The translations under genes were made by a program, and so were the position numbers. This document shows, piece by piece, positions 19,919 to 31,500 of a stretch of DNA of 64,000 bases. The notes beneath the pieces are model-generated. The model was not told the DNA's origin. It saw only the letters and a program-made list of their open reading frames with translations, and did not search any database. Origin of the DNA: Photobacterium sp. GB-56 (lineage in GTDB: Bacteria > Pseudomonadota > Gammaproteobacteria > Enterobacterales > Vibrionaceae); the NCBI RefSeq assembly GCF_003026105.1, contig NZ_PYNW01000002.1:310001-374000 (forward strand), written 5' to 3'. Position 1 is the stretch's first letter. Each line of letters opens with the position of its first letter.

Positions 19919-20695
19919 TTAATGTAATATTTGGCTTAAGAACAGTTGAGTACGATCAGATTTTGGATTATCAAAGAAATCATGTGGATTATTTTCTTCA
20001 ATGATTTCACCTTGATCCATGAATATAACCCGATCAGCAACTTGTCGTGCAAACCCCATTTCGTGAGTCACACAAAGCATCGTCATGCCTTCATTTGCCA
20101 ATTCAACCATAACATCAAGCACTTCTCTAACCATTTCAGGATCGAGTGCTGATGTAGGCTCATCAAAAAGCATAACTTGCGGATTCATACAAAGTGAACG
20201 GGCGATAGCAACACGTTGTTGCTGGCCACCAGAAAGTTGTCCTGGGAATTTATTTGCTTGATCGGTAATTTGAACGCGCTCAAGGTACTTCATCGCTAGG
20301 GCTTCTGCTTCTTTCTTTGGCATTTTCTTCACCCAAATAGGAGCAAGGGTACAATTTTCTAATACCGTTAGGTGAGGGAAGAGGTTGAAGTGCTGGAAAC
20401 ACATGCCGACTTCTTTACGTACTAATTCGATATTTTTCAAATCATCAGTTAGCTCTGTACCGCCAACAATAATTTGTCCTTTTTGGTGTTCTTCTAAGCT
20501 GTTAATACATCTGATCATGGTTGATTTACCTGATCCTGAAGGACCACAAATCACGATCTTCTCGCCTTTCTTTACTTGTAAGTTAATATTTTTCAGAACA
20601 TGGAATTGACCATACCACTTATTCACATCAGTTAGCTGGATCATAAGATCAGAGCTGGTGTTATCCGTGTTAGGTTTTGAAGTACTACTCGTCAT
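19919..20695 (-). CDS. aapP: General L-amino-acid ABC transporter ATPase (AapP-like)
   Basis: 258 residues of the polar amino-acid uptake ATPase family. Walker [11 protein letters not shown]-loop [10 protein letters not shown], signature LSGGQQQR, Walker [15 protein letters not shown] and H-loop CVTHEMGFA are all intact. Last gene of the four-gene operon aapJQMP, 13 bases after aapM. It powers import by the AapQM permease. Confidence 0.93.
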   Translation of the reverse strand: MTSSTSKPNTDNTSSDLMIQLTDVNKWYGQFHVLKNINLQVKKGEKIVICGPSGSGKSTMIRCINSLEEHQKGQIIVGGTELTDDLKNIELVRKEVGMCFQHFNLFPHLTVLENCTLAPIWVKKMPKKEAEALAMKYLERVQITDQANKFPGQLSGGQQQRVAIARSLCMNPQVMLFDEPTSALDPEMVREVLDVMVELANEGMTMLCVTHEMGFARQVADRVIFMDQGEIIEENNPHDFFDNPKSDRTQLFLSQILH

Positions 20696-20708
20696 AATGC
20701 TGTCCTTG

Positions 20709-21806
20709 CTAACGTTTGTGCCCAGTGTGTAATTTGTTTTCTAAATAAATACTGTAACGTGACATCCCAAAACAGAAAATCCAGAAGACTAAAGCAACGA
20801 AGACATAGCTTTCAGTTGCAAAGCCTAACCATTCAGGATCGCTGGTGGCTGCTTGCCCTATACCTAATACATCAAACATACCGATAATGAGGACTAAGCT
20901 GGTATCTTTAAACAAGCCGATAAACGTATTTACGATAGAGGGAATGGTAATCTTTAACGCTTGAGGTAAAACGATAAGGTACATCTTCTTCCAATACGTT
21001 AAACCTAATGCATCCGCTGCTTCATATTGCCCTTTAGGGATTGCTTGTAAGCCTCCACGAATAACCTCTGCCATATAAGCGGCACTAAACATCACCACAC
21101 CAATAAGTGCGCGGAATAATTTATTGGTTTCCATTTCGGCGGAAAGGAAAAGAGGGAGCATCACCGATGCCATAAAGAGTACGGTGATCAGTGGAACACC
21201 ACGCCATAACTCAATATAAACCGTACAGATACTACGAATTATAGGCATTTCTGAACGTCGCCCTAAGGCGAGTACGACGCCGATGGGTAAAGAAACCACA
21301 ATACCAACAATCGCAATTACTAAGGTAATTAATAGACCGCCCCATAAGTGCGTTTCAACAATCGGTAAACCAAATACGCCACCATAAAGCAGGAAGCCGG
21401 CAAGGAATGGATAAATGTTGACGAAAAATAGCCATATCCATCCACGATAAGGTGTTTTTTCGTAAGCTAATAGTCCAATGAACAGGGCTAATGTTGCGTA
21501 AAAAAGTTTAGGTCGCCACAGCTCCTCTGTTGGATAAAAGCCAAACATAAACTGATCAAAACGGACGTTAATAAATGTCCAGCATGCACCACTACTGGTA
21601 CATGCATCACGGCTATCACCTGCCCAGTCAGCATTAATAAATGCCCATTCAACGATGTACCAAATGCCTAAAATAGCAAAATAGCCTAAGAGAAATGTCG
21701 CGATACTATTGGTCAAAGAGGAAAATAAGTTGGTACGTAACCAGCCTATAATCCCGACGGTATTAGCTGGTGGCGGTAGATCGGGTTGAAATTGATGTTT
21801 ATTCAT
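20709..21806 (-). CDS. aapM: General L-amino-acid ABC transporter permease AapM-like
   Basis: 365 residues with about eight membrane segments. The inner-membrane permease signature is [23 protein letters not shown], the EAA loop contacting the ATPase. The long N-terminal extension with extra membrane segments is typical of AapM/BztC and distinguishes it from the short ArtM/HisM type. Starts 5 bases after the aapQ stop. Confidence 0.92.
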   Translation of the reverse strand: MNKHQFQPDLPPPANTVGIIGWLRTNLFSSLTNSIATFLLGYFAILGIWYIVEWAFINADWAGDSRDACTSSGACWTFINVRFDQFMFGFYPTEELWRPKLFYATLALFIGLLAYEKTPYRGWIWLFFVNIYPFLAGFLLYGGVFGLPIVETHLWGGLLITLVIAIVGIVVSLPIGVVLALGRRSEMPIIRSICTVYIELWRGVPLITVLFMASVMLPLFLSAEMETNKLFRALIGVVMFSAAYMAEVIRGGLQAIPKGQYEAADALGLTYWKKMYLIVLPQALKITIPSIVNTFIGLFKDTSLVLIIGMFDVLGIGQAATSDPEWLGFATESYVFVALVFWIFCFGMSRYSIYLENKLHTGHKR

Positions 21807-21811
21807 AGTGA

Positions 21812-23011
21812 TTACCTCTCTACCAACGCGACTTTCTTGTTATAGATATTCATCACCAAAGAGGTGAATAGGCTTAATGTGAGATAGACAGCCATAGTCA
21901 TTGCTATGATTTCAATAGCTTGACCTGTTTGGTTTAAGGTTGTTCCTGCAAAGACAGAAATAAGATCGGGATAGCCAATGGCCATCGCAAGCGATGAGTT
22001 TTTGGTTAAATTTAAATATTGGCTGGTGAGCGGCGGAATAATAATACGCAGTGCTTGCGGTACAACGACAAGGCGTAAGGTTTTATTTCTCGATAACCCT
22101 AATGCTTCAGCAGCTTCGGTTTGACCATGACTAACAGCATTGATACCTGAACGAACAATTTCAGCAATAAATGAAGCGGTATAGATGCTTAGTGCCAGTA
22201 AAAGGGCTGCAAGTTCAGGAAGGATGGTTATTCCACCTTTAAAGTTAAAACCTTTAAGTTCTGGATATTCCAAATCAATGGGCATACCTGTGACAAAAAA
22301 GGCGATTAACGGCAAGCCTAAAACTAATCCTGTTACGGTTAATAGTACGGGAAGTTGTTGACCTGTTTGTTGTTGTTTTTTCTTAGCATATTGATAAAAG
22401 AACAAAGAAATAACAACAGCAATGGCTAAACACCATCCAACAATTTCAGAGCCCGAGCCATAGATAGGGCTAGGAATAGATAGTCCGCGAATATTTAAAA
22501 ATATAGCTTCGCCTAAGCTGATACTTTGTCGAGGAGAGGGAAGTGCCTGGAGTACTGCAAAGTACCAAAAAAAGATTTGCAGTAATAAAGGAATATTACG
22601 AAAGACTTCAATATAAACAGCAGCTAAACGGCTGATTAACCAATTTGAAGAGAGTCGAGCAATGCCCATGATAAAGCCAATAATTGTGGCAAGGATAATA
22701 CCTAATCCTGCAACTAACGCAGTATTTAGTAATCCAATAACAAAGGTTCGCCCATAAGTGTAAGTTTCATCGTAATCAATCAGTGTTAAGCCAATACCAA
22801 ATCCTGCTTCTTGGTTAAGAAAGTCAAATCCTGTCGAGATACCTCGTGATTCTAAATTGGTAAGGGCATTATTTACGATGGAGTAAAAAAAGAACACTAG
22901 CCCAATAACAGCAATAAGTTGAAAAATAACCGCTCTGAAAGTTGGGTTATAAAAAATGTTCTGTTTGGACTTTGGATTCGATACATCCGATGTATGTGGT
23001 GTAGGAGCCAT
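21812..23011 (-). CDS. aapQ: General L-amino-acid ABC transporter permease AapQ-like
   Basis: 399 residues, multiple membrane segments. The EAA loop reads EIVRSGINAVSHGQTEAAEALGLS. A long periplasmic insertion between early helices is characteristic of AapQ/BztB. It pairs with AapM. A stable hairpin separates it from the binding-protein gene aapJ upstream, which may set its expression lower. Confidence 0.92.
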   Translation of the reverse strand: MAPTPHTSDVSNPKSKQNIFYNPTFRAVIFQLIAVIGLVFFFYSIVNNALTNLESRGISTGFDFLNQEAGFGIGLTLIDYDETYTYGRTFVIGLLNTALVAGLGIILATIIGFIMGIARLSSNWLISRLAAVYIEVFRNIPLLLQIFFWYFAVLQALPSPRQSISLGEAIFLNIRGLSIPSPIYGSGSEIVGWCLAIAVVISLFFYQYAKKKQQQTGQQLPVLLTVTGLVLGLPLIAFFVTGMPIDLEYPELKGFNFKGGITILPELAALLLALSIYTASFIAEIVRSGINAVSHGQTEAAEALGLSRNKTLRLVVVPQALRIIIPPLTSQYLNLTKNSSLAMAIGYPDLISVFAGTTLNQTGQAIEIIAMTMAVYLTLSLFTSLVMNIYNKKVALVER

Positions 23012-23044
23012 ACAACAACCTCAGTTCCTATTGAGATGTAAAAG

Positions 23045-23068
23045 TAGGGACCCGTTGCCGAATCCCTA
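23045..23068 (-). promoter_or_regulatory. Hairpin between aapJ and aapQ
   Basis: On the minus strand TAGGGATTCG pairs with CGGGTCCCTA (two G-T pairs) around GCAA. A short T run follows. Such hairpins after binding-protein genes commonly protect the upstream mRNA or partly terminate transcription. Confidence 0.55.
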
Positions 23069-23119
23069 TATAGTGCTACGTTGTACTATGTTTCTTTCAA
23101 TAAATATCTATGCGTGTGA

Positions 23120-24148
23120 TTAACGAATTGGTGGTGCGTATTGGATACCACCGTTCGTCCAAAGCGCGTTTAAACCACGTTTAATTTTAAGTGGTGAGCC
23201 TTCACCGACAGTACGCTCAAAGCTCTCACCGTAGTTACCTACTTGTTTGATAATCTGGTAGCCCCAATCATCTTTAAGTCCTAAGCCTTTACCTTTTGGT
23301 CCATCTAAACCAATAAGACGACGGATATTTGGATCTTTTGATTCTTTCGCTAATTTATCAATGTTAGCAGAAGTTACATTGAATTCTTCAGCATTGATCA
23401 TAGTGAAGAGCGTCCAGCGAACGACGTTGAACCATTGGTCATCACCTTGACGGACTACAGGGCCTAAAGGCTCTTTAGAAATAATTTCTGGTAGTACAAC
23501 AGCTGAATTAGGATCTTTTAAGTTTAAACGCAGAGCATATAGACCAGATTGATCCGTTGTTAATACGTCACAACGACCAGAATCAAAGCCTTTAGATGTT
23601 TGAGGTGCTGTATCAAATACAACTGGCTTATAAGTCATACCATTAACACGGAAGTAATCAGCAAGGTTTAGCTCCGTAGTCGTTCCTGATTGGACACAAA
23701 CTGCCGCACCATCTAATTCTTTAGCGCTTTTTATGCCCATGTCTTTTTTAACCATAAAGCCTTGACCGTCGTAATAGTTAATACCGGTAAAGTTGAGGCC
23801 TAAAGAGGTATCACGGTGGAGTGTCCATGTAGTATTTCGCGATAAAACATCAATTTCACCAGACTGTAGTGCAGTGAAACGCTCTTTTGCTGTCAGTGGG
23901 ATGTATTTAACTTTCGATTTATCGCCAATAGTTGCTGCCGCAATAGCTTGACAGAATTCTACATCAAGGCCTTCCCATTGACCTTTTGCATTAGGGTTTG
24001 AAAAGCCAGGTAGACCAGCACTTACGCCACATTGGACATAACCTTGTTTCATCACTTTGTCTAACGTAGTTTCAGCATTGGCGTTTGCAGCAAAAAGGGC
24101 AGTTGAAGAGGCTAACGCCGCAAATACCACTGATAATTTATTAGCCAT
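23120..24148 (-). CDS. aapJ: General L-amino-acid ABC transporter binding protein AapJ-like
   Basis: 342 residues, exported (signal peptide MANKLSVVFAALASSTALFAANANA). The mature protein begins TTLDKVMKQGYVQCGVS, the start of the AapJ/BztA solute-binding family. GEIDVLSRNTTWTLHRD and GRCDVLTTDQSGLYALR are ligand-binding blocks of this family. It captures a broad range of L-amino acids in the periplasm. AAGGAAGG lies 7 bases before the ATG. First gene of the operon. Confidence 0.95.
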   Translation of the reverse strand: MANKLSVVFAALASSTALFAANANAETTLDKVMKQGYVQCGVSAGLPGFSNPNAKGQWEGLDVEFCQAIAAATIGDKSKVKYIPLTAKERFTALQSGEIDVLSRNTTWTLHRDTSLGLNFTGINYYDGQGFMVKKDMGIKSAKELDGAAVCVQSGTTTELNLADYFRVNGMTYKPVVFDTAPQTSKGFDSGRCDVLTTDQSGLYALRLNLKDPNSAVVLPEIISKEPLGPVVRQGDDQWFNVVRWTLFTMINAEEFNVTSANIDKLAKESKDPNIRRLIGLDGPKGKGLGLKDDWGYQIIKQVGNYGESFERTVGEGSPLKIKRGLNALWTNGGIQYAPPIR

Positions 24149-24731
24149 TTGTACCTTCCTTTGTTGGTCTTGATGTGAAATTAAAAATAGATCGTTAATA
24201 ATTTTAACAACATGTTAACAGTTGTTAATTATAGGAAGAGAAAATAAAAGGTCTAGTGAACGAAAAGATATAGATCACGAAAAGCTAACAAGATGAAAAT
24301 TAGAATAAAATAATAATCATTACCATATGTGACTAATTATTCATGCTGGGTGCTTTGAATAGTGTGAGGTTAGGGATTGAAAATAATGAGTATATTGGCG
24401 TGATTATTGCGCCGTGGCCTTATTTAAACGGGTGTTTTAAGTTGGTGAACGCAGAGGTTAAGTTGTATCTTGATATCTTCAAAGATGTTCAATTTGCATA
24501 ATTATGATTTTTTATGCGGTTTGGTGGGAGTGCTGCTTTGTAGTTAAATTGTTTGGTATTTTGTCGTAGATTAAACTTAAATATCATATTTAGTCGATGT
24601 ATTAAGTATTTAAGTCTGATTTTTTTCTATTATTCGAATTAGTGTTTTGAATTTTTTGCGAATTGGGGAATATTGTCTTATAAAGAAAGACTCAATAAAA
24701 ATTGAGTCTTTCTTACTTATATTTTAGTTCG
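24149..24731. other. Promoter region of the aap operon
   Basis: 583 bases. Near aapJ lies an imperfect palindrome around AACATGTTAACA. At 24306-24324 is a sequence matching the 19-base Fur consensus at about 15 positions. The right end holds the terminator of the MFS gene. No ORF is supported. Confidence 0.5.
24683..24714 (-). terminator. Terminator after the OFA-family MFS gene
   Basis: A 14-bp stem (AAGAAAGACTCAAT / ATTGAGTCTTTCTT) with a 4-base loop, T-rich on the minus-strand exit. Confidence 0.88.
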
Positions 24732-25961
24732 TTATGCGTTTGTCGCTTTTGCTGCCAGTGCGACTGAATCTACTTTTTTAGTCACAAAAGAAAGCACAAC
24801 CGCGACACCAAGCATGATAGAACACACGGTATATGCCAGTGTGTAAGTACCTGTAGTATCAACAGCGAACGCCGCTACGACAGGGCCAATGAAACCACTC
24901 ACACCCCAAGCGGTATAAAGTACACCATAGTTTGCACCATAGTTTTTCAAACCATAGAAATCAGCAATGATTGATGGGAATACTGCAAGCAGTGTTCCGT
25001 AACCAATACCTGCAACGGCTGCACCAATAATTAACGTAAAATCAGACTTAAACGTTGCGAACATTACCATGTTGATTGCTTGCATAATAAAGGCAATCAT
25101 GAGGGTTTTAATGCCACCGATCTTGTCAGATAGGATACCTGCAACTACACGGCCACCAGAGTTGAATATTGCTAAAATTACAACTAAATATGCAGCATCT
25201 GCGATATTTGCTTGTGTTGCTGCAATAGAGGTGATGTTACCAATGATCATCAAACCTGATGCAGAAGCAAATGCATACATTACCCAAAGAGAGTAAAACT
25301 GTGGTGTTTTTAGCATTGCACGCCAGTTTAGATCTGCAGCATTACCTGATTTATTATTTACATCGTAGCCAGAAGGGACTTCTGGTGTATAGCCTGCTGG
25401 TGGATTGTTAATGGTACAAGCAAGAGGCACTGCAATAATAAGTACAGCAATACCTAATACTAAGAAACTTGTATTTATTCCAACTTCTTTAATCAGGAAA
25501 GATGTTAGCGGGGCTAAGTATACAGCTGCTAAACCAAAGCCTGCTGCAATTAAGCCATTAACTAGACCTTTCTTCGAAGGGTGGAACCATTTCATTGCAG
25601 ATGGGCTAAGACACGCGTAGCCAAAACCGATACCACTACCTGTTAAGATACCGAATGTTACGATCAGTAACGTAGGCGTGGTAGCAAAGCTTGAAATGAT
25701 CATACCTAGACCAACCATCACTGTACCTAGGATGAGTACTCGACGTGGACCCATACGGTCTTGCAGAATACCTGCCACCAATAATGATAATGAGAAGGTA
25801 ATAATGGCAACCGTATAAGGTAGCGAAGCGTCGGCATTTGACCAGCCTAAATCAACAACAAGTGCTTTTTTGAAAACACTCCATGCGTAAAGAATACCCA
25901 TACACAAATTAATGCAGAATCCAGCAAGTAAGATCTGCATTGCTCTATCAAATTTTTTCAT
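24732..25961 (-). CDS. OFA-family MFS transporter (oxalate/formate antiporter-like)
   Basis: 409 residues with about 12 membrane segments. The start GFCINLCMGILYAWSVFKKAL is the hallmark of the OFA branch of the major facilitator superfamily. The loop 2-3 motif is GILQDRMGPRRVL and the central loop is long and polar (YTPEVPSGYDVNNKSG). OFA members carry small carboxylates, but this branch is functionally diverse, so oxalate cannot be assigned. Single gene. Confidence 0.85.
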   Translation of the reverse strand: MKKFDRAMQILLAGFCINLCMGILYAWSVFKKALVVDLGWSNADASLPYTVAIITFSLSLLVAGILQDRMGPRRVLILGTVMVGLGMIISSFATTPTLLIVTFGILTGSGIGFGYACLSPSAMKWFHPSKKGLVNGLIAAGFGLAAVYLAPLTSFLIKEVGINTSFLVLGIAVLIIAVPLACTINNPPAGYTPEVPSGYDVNNKSGNAADLNWRAMLKTPQFYSLWVMYAFASASGLMIIGNITSIAATQANIADAAYLVVILAIFNSGGRVVAGILSDKIGGIKTLMIAFIMQAINMVMFATFKSDFTLIIGAAVAGIGYGTLLAVFPSIIADFYGLKNYGANYGVLYTAWGVSGFIGPVVAAFAVDTTGTYTLAYTVCSIMLGVAVVLSFVTKKVDSVALAAKATNA

Positions 25962-26274
25962 ACTTTTCTCAATTAAGGCGATGTCAGCAGATCACTTTGC
26001 CAACAAAGATAATGTTATATCTAAATGGGTTTTTTAAAGTGCGCGAATCTTATCAAGATTATTTAAATTTAAAATTGGCTAGAAATTGTTTGTTACAAAT
26101 GAGCTGAAAGTATGAAAGTTAGAGTGTAACTGAATTTGAATAGCGTTTTAATTGAGAGGTGAATGTAATGGGGGTGTTATTTATTTGTGGCGTTATTGAG
26201 TATTTCAAAAGGAATAACAAAAGGGGAAAGAGTGCATCTCTTTCCCCTTTATGAACTATGAAGTGTGATTACTA
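25962..26274. other. Intergenic region upstream of the OFA transporter gene
   Basis: 313 bases containing the OFA transporter promoter and, on the right, the gltS terminator. Nothing else is recognisable. Confidence 0.5.
26218..26250 (-). terminator. gltS terminator
   Basis: A 13-bp stem (AAAGGGGAAAGAG / CTCTTTCCCCTTT) with a 5-base loop. TTTTGTTATT follows on the minus strand. Confidence 0.9.
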
Positions 26275-27501
26275 TTAGTGACCAAGGAAACTTATATAGC
26301 CCTGTAGTACAAGTAGGTTAGTAATATCAATAAAGAAAGCACCAACAATAGGTACAACCATAAATGCCTGTGGTGATGGCCCATTTCGAGATACAAGTGC
26401 CCCCATGTTCATTACAGCTGTTGGTGTTGCACCCATACCAAAGCCACAGTGGCCGCCAGCAATAATTGCGGCATCGTAATTTTTACCCATTACGCGGAAA
26501 GTTACGAAGTAAGCAAATAGCGCGAGCACGATGGTCTGTACGATAAGAATCACCAACATAGGTAATGCGAGATCCATTAATTCCCATAAATGCAGGCTCA
26601 TCAAGGCCATTGCAAGGAATAGGGATAACGAGATAGTACCTAAAGCATCAACGGTTTCCTTATTGATTTTGTAGCACTTAGTGCCTTCACAAAAGTTAGT
26701 AATGAAGACACCAATGAAAAGTGCGTAAACAAATTCAGGAATCCGAAGTGCGCTAATACCAAAGCTATCAACAAACTCTTTAGCATGTGATGCACCAGCA
26801 ACACAGACAAGAAGAATAAATAACACTTCAATTGTATTCTTTGAGGTAATACGATCTTCTTCTTTGTCGCTGTATGTTACAAGATCAGGGTGATCAATAT
26901 GGTGATTACCACTTTCACCAAAATCTGATTTTAGGTTGTATTTATTAATAAGACGCTGTGCGACAGGTCCGCCAATAATACCACCCATGACTAACCCAAA
27001 TGTTGCACATGCCATCGATAATTCAAGCGTATTTAAGCCATAGTCAGTCGAGAAGGTTTGTGCCCAAGCGGCGCCTGTACCATGACCGCCTGATAATGTA
27101 ATCGAGCCAACAACAAGACCCAGTAATGGATCTAGACCAAGTAGCTTACTTAAGCCAACGCCAACAGCATTTTGAATAACAATAAATACCGTTGCTAAGG
27201 CTAGGAATAAGAAGACACGTGATCCACCTTTCGCTAAGAGTTTATAGCTAGCAGCAAGGCCAACTGTTGCGAAGAACATTTCCATTAATGCATTTTTCAT
27301 ACTTAGCTTGAAGCTAATATCAAACCCTTGGAAATGAAAAATTGTTATAATAACAGCAACAACCAAGCCACCAACAATCGGCTCTGGAATGTTATACTTT
27401 CTTAAAATCGCAACTTTACTATTAATAAAGTAACCTAGAAAAAGCACGATTATTGCTATGAGCAATGATTCGAGCTCATTAATTTGAATAGTTGTGTTCA
27501 T
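26275..27501 (-). CDS. gltS: Sodium/glutamate symporter
   Basis: 408 residues with about ten membrane segments and no signal peptide. Two inverted-repeat halves are recognisable. SGGHGTGAAWAQTF and GGHCGFGMGATPTAVMNM are the paired re-entrant glycine-rich motifs of the GltS (ESS) family. It imports glutamate with sodium across the inner membrane. Single gene with its own terminator. Confidence 0.95.
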   Translation of the reverse strand: MNTTIQINELESLLIAIIVLFLGYFINSKVAILRKYNIPEPIVGGLVVAVIITIFHFQGFDISFKLSMKNALMEMFFATVGLAASYKLLAKGGSRVFLFLALATVFIVIQNAVGVGLSKLLGLDPLLGLVVGSITLSGGHGTGAAWAQTFSTDYGLNTLELSMACATFGLVMGGIIGGPVAQRLINKYNLKSDFGESGNHHIDHPDLVTYSDKEEDRITSKNTIEVLFILLVCVAGASHAKEFVDSFGISALRIPEFVYALFIGVFITNFCEGTKCYKINKETVDALGTISLSLFLAMALMSLHLWELMDLALPMLVILIVQTIVLALFAYFVTFRVMGKNYDAAIIAGGHCGFGMGATPTAVMNMGALVSRNGPSPQAFMVVPIVGAFFIDITNLLVLQGYISFLGH

Positions 27502-28151
27502 CGATAATCTTCTATTGTACTTCTTTGACGCTAATTTTAACGTTTAAAAGGTATTCTTACCATATTGCTATTCAAATTATAATGTAGTAGTCAATTAAGC
27601 TTTAAGTGGTGATATTGTATAAAATATCGAATATACCTACTTTAAAAAGTAAATGAAGTTACTTTCTGGTGCTCTTGATGTTATTGAATTGTTTTATTTT
27701 TATGCGTTGACGGTTGTTATTTTTCGAAGGTTAAAACTGCAAATAAAAATTACATAAATGTCATCTTTTAAATTTAATTTTTATTATAAAACATATGCTT
27801 ATCTTATTGTTTTTGCCTAAATCAGTAAGTTGAGTCATATTTATAACGAAATGTGCACTGTAATACGAAGGTTAAAATGAAATTTTAGTTATTATGAATG
27901 CAATTGAAAAAAAACGGAAATTTCTCACAATATAAGATTGGTTGTTTTTTGCACAGATATTTTTTGATTTATTTGGATAAAAAATTAAAAAAATTGAGCG
28001 ATTTACACTTTAAGAGTATTCAATGCTGTAATTTGTGCTTGTTTTTTGTGTTCTATTTATTGTGATTAAAACTTATTGTAATTTTATTTGGTTATTTATA
28101 ATAAAAAAGGAAGCTATTGCGATAGCTTCCTTTTGATGAATGAAGATAAAA
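27502..28151. other. Long AT-rich intergenic region
   Basis: 650 bases of very AT-rich DNA upstream of gltS. Only tiny ORFs (at most 13 codons) are visible. The right end holds the terminator of the next gene. An unrecognised small RNA cannot be excluded. Confidence 0.5.
28103..28134 (-). terminator. Terminator after the 113-residue hypothetical gene
   Basis: A 13-bp stem (AAAAGGAAGCTAT / ATAGCTTCCTTTT) with a 4-base loop. TTTTTTATT follows on the minus strand. Confidence 0.9.
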
Positions 28152-28493
28152 TCAGTTACTGTATTTTTTGAGTTTTAGATCTTTTTTAAGCTGCTGTATA
28201 TATGCGATACGACTAGGATCTGCCGGTCTTGCTTGTAATTTATTGTTTTCCAATGTTTGTGCTTCATCTGGTAAAACACAACGCCCACTCACGCGTTCAT
28301 GGTGTTGTTTGGTTTCAAATTCAGCACGTTTTGCAGCTAATTCTTGTTCACGAGCCATCGACTCACGGGCTTTACTTTGATCCGTTGCATCGACAACGAC
28401 ATAGCTATTACGTTTCTGCTGCCGTTGTTGGGCTGTGCCACCAAATTGATCGCGCTGCTTGATAAAGTTATTTAAGTGGTCATCAAAGCTCAT
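28152..28493 (-). CDS. Hypothetical charged helical protein
   Basis: 113 residues starting at the ATG at 28493, with AGGA 7 bases upstream. It is rich in Gln, Lys, Arg and Glu, with a probable long helix or coiled coil in the middle (QSKARESMAREQELAAKRAEFETKQHHERVSG is split here only by charge). It has one Cys and no signal peptide or membrane segment. I do not recognise a family. A strong terminator and a good ribosome-binding site argue that it is a real gene. Confidence 0.7.
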   Translation of the reverse strand: MSFDDHLNNFIKQRDQFGGTAQQRQQKRNSYVVVDATDQSKARESMAREQELAAKRAEFETKQHHERVSGRCVLPDEAQTLENNKLQARPADPSRIAYIQQLKKDLKLKKYSN

Positions 28494-28563
28494 CAAAGCA
28501 TCCTACATAACAATTTCATTACCATAATAATAAGACACATTAAGAATGATGAGAACCTTGTTT

Positions 28564-31500
28564 TCAACTTAAAGTTGACCTTATTTCATTTGTGTTTAAA
28601 TATTTCCTCTCAAAATCGGATAATGGTAATGGTTTATCAAAATAAAAGCCTTGTAATTCTTCCACGCCGAGAGATTCTAAGAACTTAAGTTGAACTTCTG
28701 TTTCAACACCTTCAGCGACAATTGTTAAATTTAAATTATGAGCAAGTTCTATGATAGAACGACAAATCGTAATACTGTCTTTGTTAAAAGGCAGATCTTT
28801 GATGAATTCTCTATCGACTTTTAGAATGTTTATAGGAAAGCGCGAAAGATAAGCGAGGGAAGAGTAACCAGTTCCGAAATCATCAATAGCGATTTTAATG
28901 CCTAGTTTACGTAAAGATTTAAGCTGTTTTAAAGCAAAATTAACATCACACATGAGCACGCTTTCTGTTAATTCAAGTTCGAGAAAATGAGGGTTACAAC
29001 CCGTATTGTTAATCGCTTGTGTTATTGTTTCTACTAAGTCGGCTTCTAATAACTGTCTTGCAGAAATATTGATTGCAATATCAAAGTAATACTCTTTGTC
29101 TTGCCAAGATTTTAATTGAAGGCATGCTTGATTTATCAGGTAACGCCCAGCATCGATAATAAGCTCGGATGATTCTAAAACAGGGATAACATCAATAGGT
29201 GAACGGTATTCTCCTTTGCTGTTTTTCCAACGTAGTAGGGCTTCAACACCGCACAGTGTGTGTGTATTGGCATTCACCTTAGGTTGATAGAAGTATTCAT
29301 ATTGTTCACTACCAACGGATTTTCGAAGGTCAGACTCAAGTATTAAACGCTGAATGTTTTCCGCTTCCATCGATTCAGTGAAATAGCAGTAGTTGCTACC
29401 GGATAATCCTTTAGCGCGATATAAGGCCATGTGAGCGTATTTTTGTATCAGCTTTGGGTCTGATTCGGTGTCTGAGCTTAATGCAATACCAATGTTAGTT
29501 GAGATAGAAAGTACTTGGCTATCGATAGATAACGGCGCATTAGTATTTTGTAGTAATCGTTCAGCCACTTGCGTGATTGTTTGTAAATCGTGAAATGATC
29601 TGATTAAAATGCCAAATTCATTAGTATCAATACGGGCTAAAACATCTGTCTCACGTAAATTAGATTTTATCCGTTTTGAGACAATTAAAAGGATTTTTTC
29701 AATGTCTTCATTACTCATGGATTCATGAAGCTGTTTTGTTAATTCTAAATCGATCACGATGATAGCAATTTGAGCCTTATGTCGAATTGCTTCTTGCATG
29801 CTGTGTGCAATATCTTGAGTAAACATTGTTCTATTAGGTAACTGGGTTAATGCATCATAGTGTGCAAGACGGTGTAATCTATTTTCATAACTGACTCTGT
29901 CTGTTATGTCTTTGCTTGTTGCTATGTAGTTACAAATATTGCCATCATCACCGCGAATAGGTGAAATGGTATAATCCATATAAATTATATCGTTATCCGT
30001 TTTTTTGGTAATAACATGGCGAATGGATTGTCCTGAGACTAATTTGCTAATGAGTTCATCTTGTTCATGCTTATTATCGATATAGTCATTAATACAAATT
30101 GAGCTGTGGCTACCAATAAGCTGATTTAAAGGCTTGTTACTCATTTTTACATAAGCCGTATTTACATACTGAATAAAGCCATTTTTATCGGTAATGATAA
30201 CGGATTCTGCGCTTTGTTCTGCTGCGCGAGATAAGGCTTGTAATTTCTTCTCACGATTAACCCAATAAGTTATATCAGCAATATGAAGTAAAATGTTATC
30301 TTCAACATTATCAACTTGCTTAGTTGCAATAACTTCAAGGTGTTTTGAACGTTTATATTTAAGTTTTATATGAGTCTTTAAATGCTCTGTGTTAGGTAAT
30401 TGATCAATAGTATTAAGTAAGGTTGTGAGTTCATCTTGAATTTGTTTTGAATAGAAGAGACCTATTAATGGTTTTTGTAAAGCGCGAGAATGAATATTAA
30501 GTATTTTAAAAGCAGCGTCATTAATCGCTGTAATTTCTCTATTTTTATTGAGTGCTACAATACCATCTTCGCTATTTTTAATAACCGCCGTATATCTTTT
30601 TATATTTTGATCTCGTTGCTTACGTAATATCTGTTCATTTTTACGATTCTTAATTAATCGTCGTATCAACATTGCTGAGCTAATAATTAAAATAAAAAAC
30701 GTAATATAAATGGCGGTTAAACGTATTCGTGTAAAATTAGAAAAATACAGATTGTTCAGTTCTTTATCAAAATTTAGTGAGGAAATTAACACCCACTCAG
30801 ATGTGTTTTTATCTATATTTTTATTTAATTTTTTATCTTTAAATATCAGTGGGGTATAGGTGTAGAGATAGTCACCAATGATCGTTTGTCCTTTGTTTAA
30901 TCGTTTTACAGCGTTCCATAAATAAGGATAGGTAACAGAGAAAAGTACGTCATCAGAACTTGTATTATCATCTCTTGATGGGGTCAGTGATTTGTTTAAG
31001 TATGGCTGTGTGATCCATTTTGCATCATTGTTAATAATAAAATTTGTACGCTCTTTATTGCTTGCAATATTACTAACAGGGATTTGGTGGTAACTTAGCT
31101 GCACAACCCAATTGCTGTGTTCTAATTTTAAATGTTGATAAAATGATACTTTATTTTGATGTTTATAAATGTAACTTATTTTATTATTAAGAGAAAATGT
31201 ATGATCTATATTTTTTAATTCTTGTGGTTCTTCAATGACTTTACTGTAATCAATATGAAAGCCATCTTTCACCTTGTCCAGGAGAAGAACTTGGCTGTTT
31301 TTATAGTCAATTAATCGAATGGAGTCATAGAGCTCTGAGGTAATAAGGATGCTCTTAAATTGTTTTAGTACATTTGCCTTTTCCAAGACCCGTAATGGTT
31401 CATGAAGAGGTTCTTGCTGTAATTGATAAGTGAGACGGTTTAAATCTTCAGTGATAGTGTTTAGATGTAAGTAACTAATTTGTATAAGAGAATCTAACTG

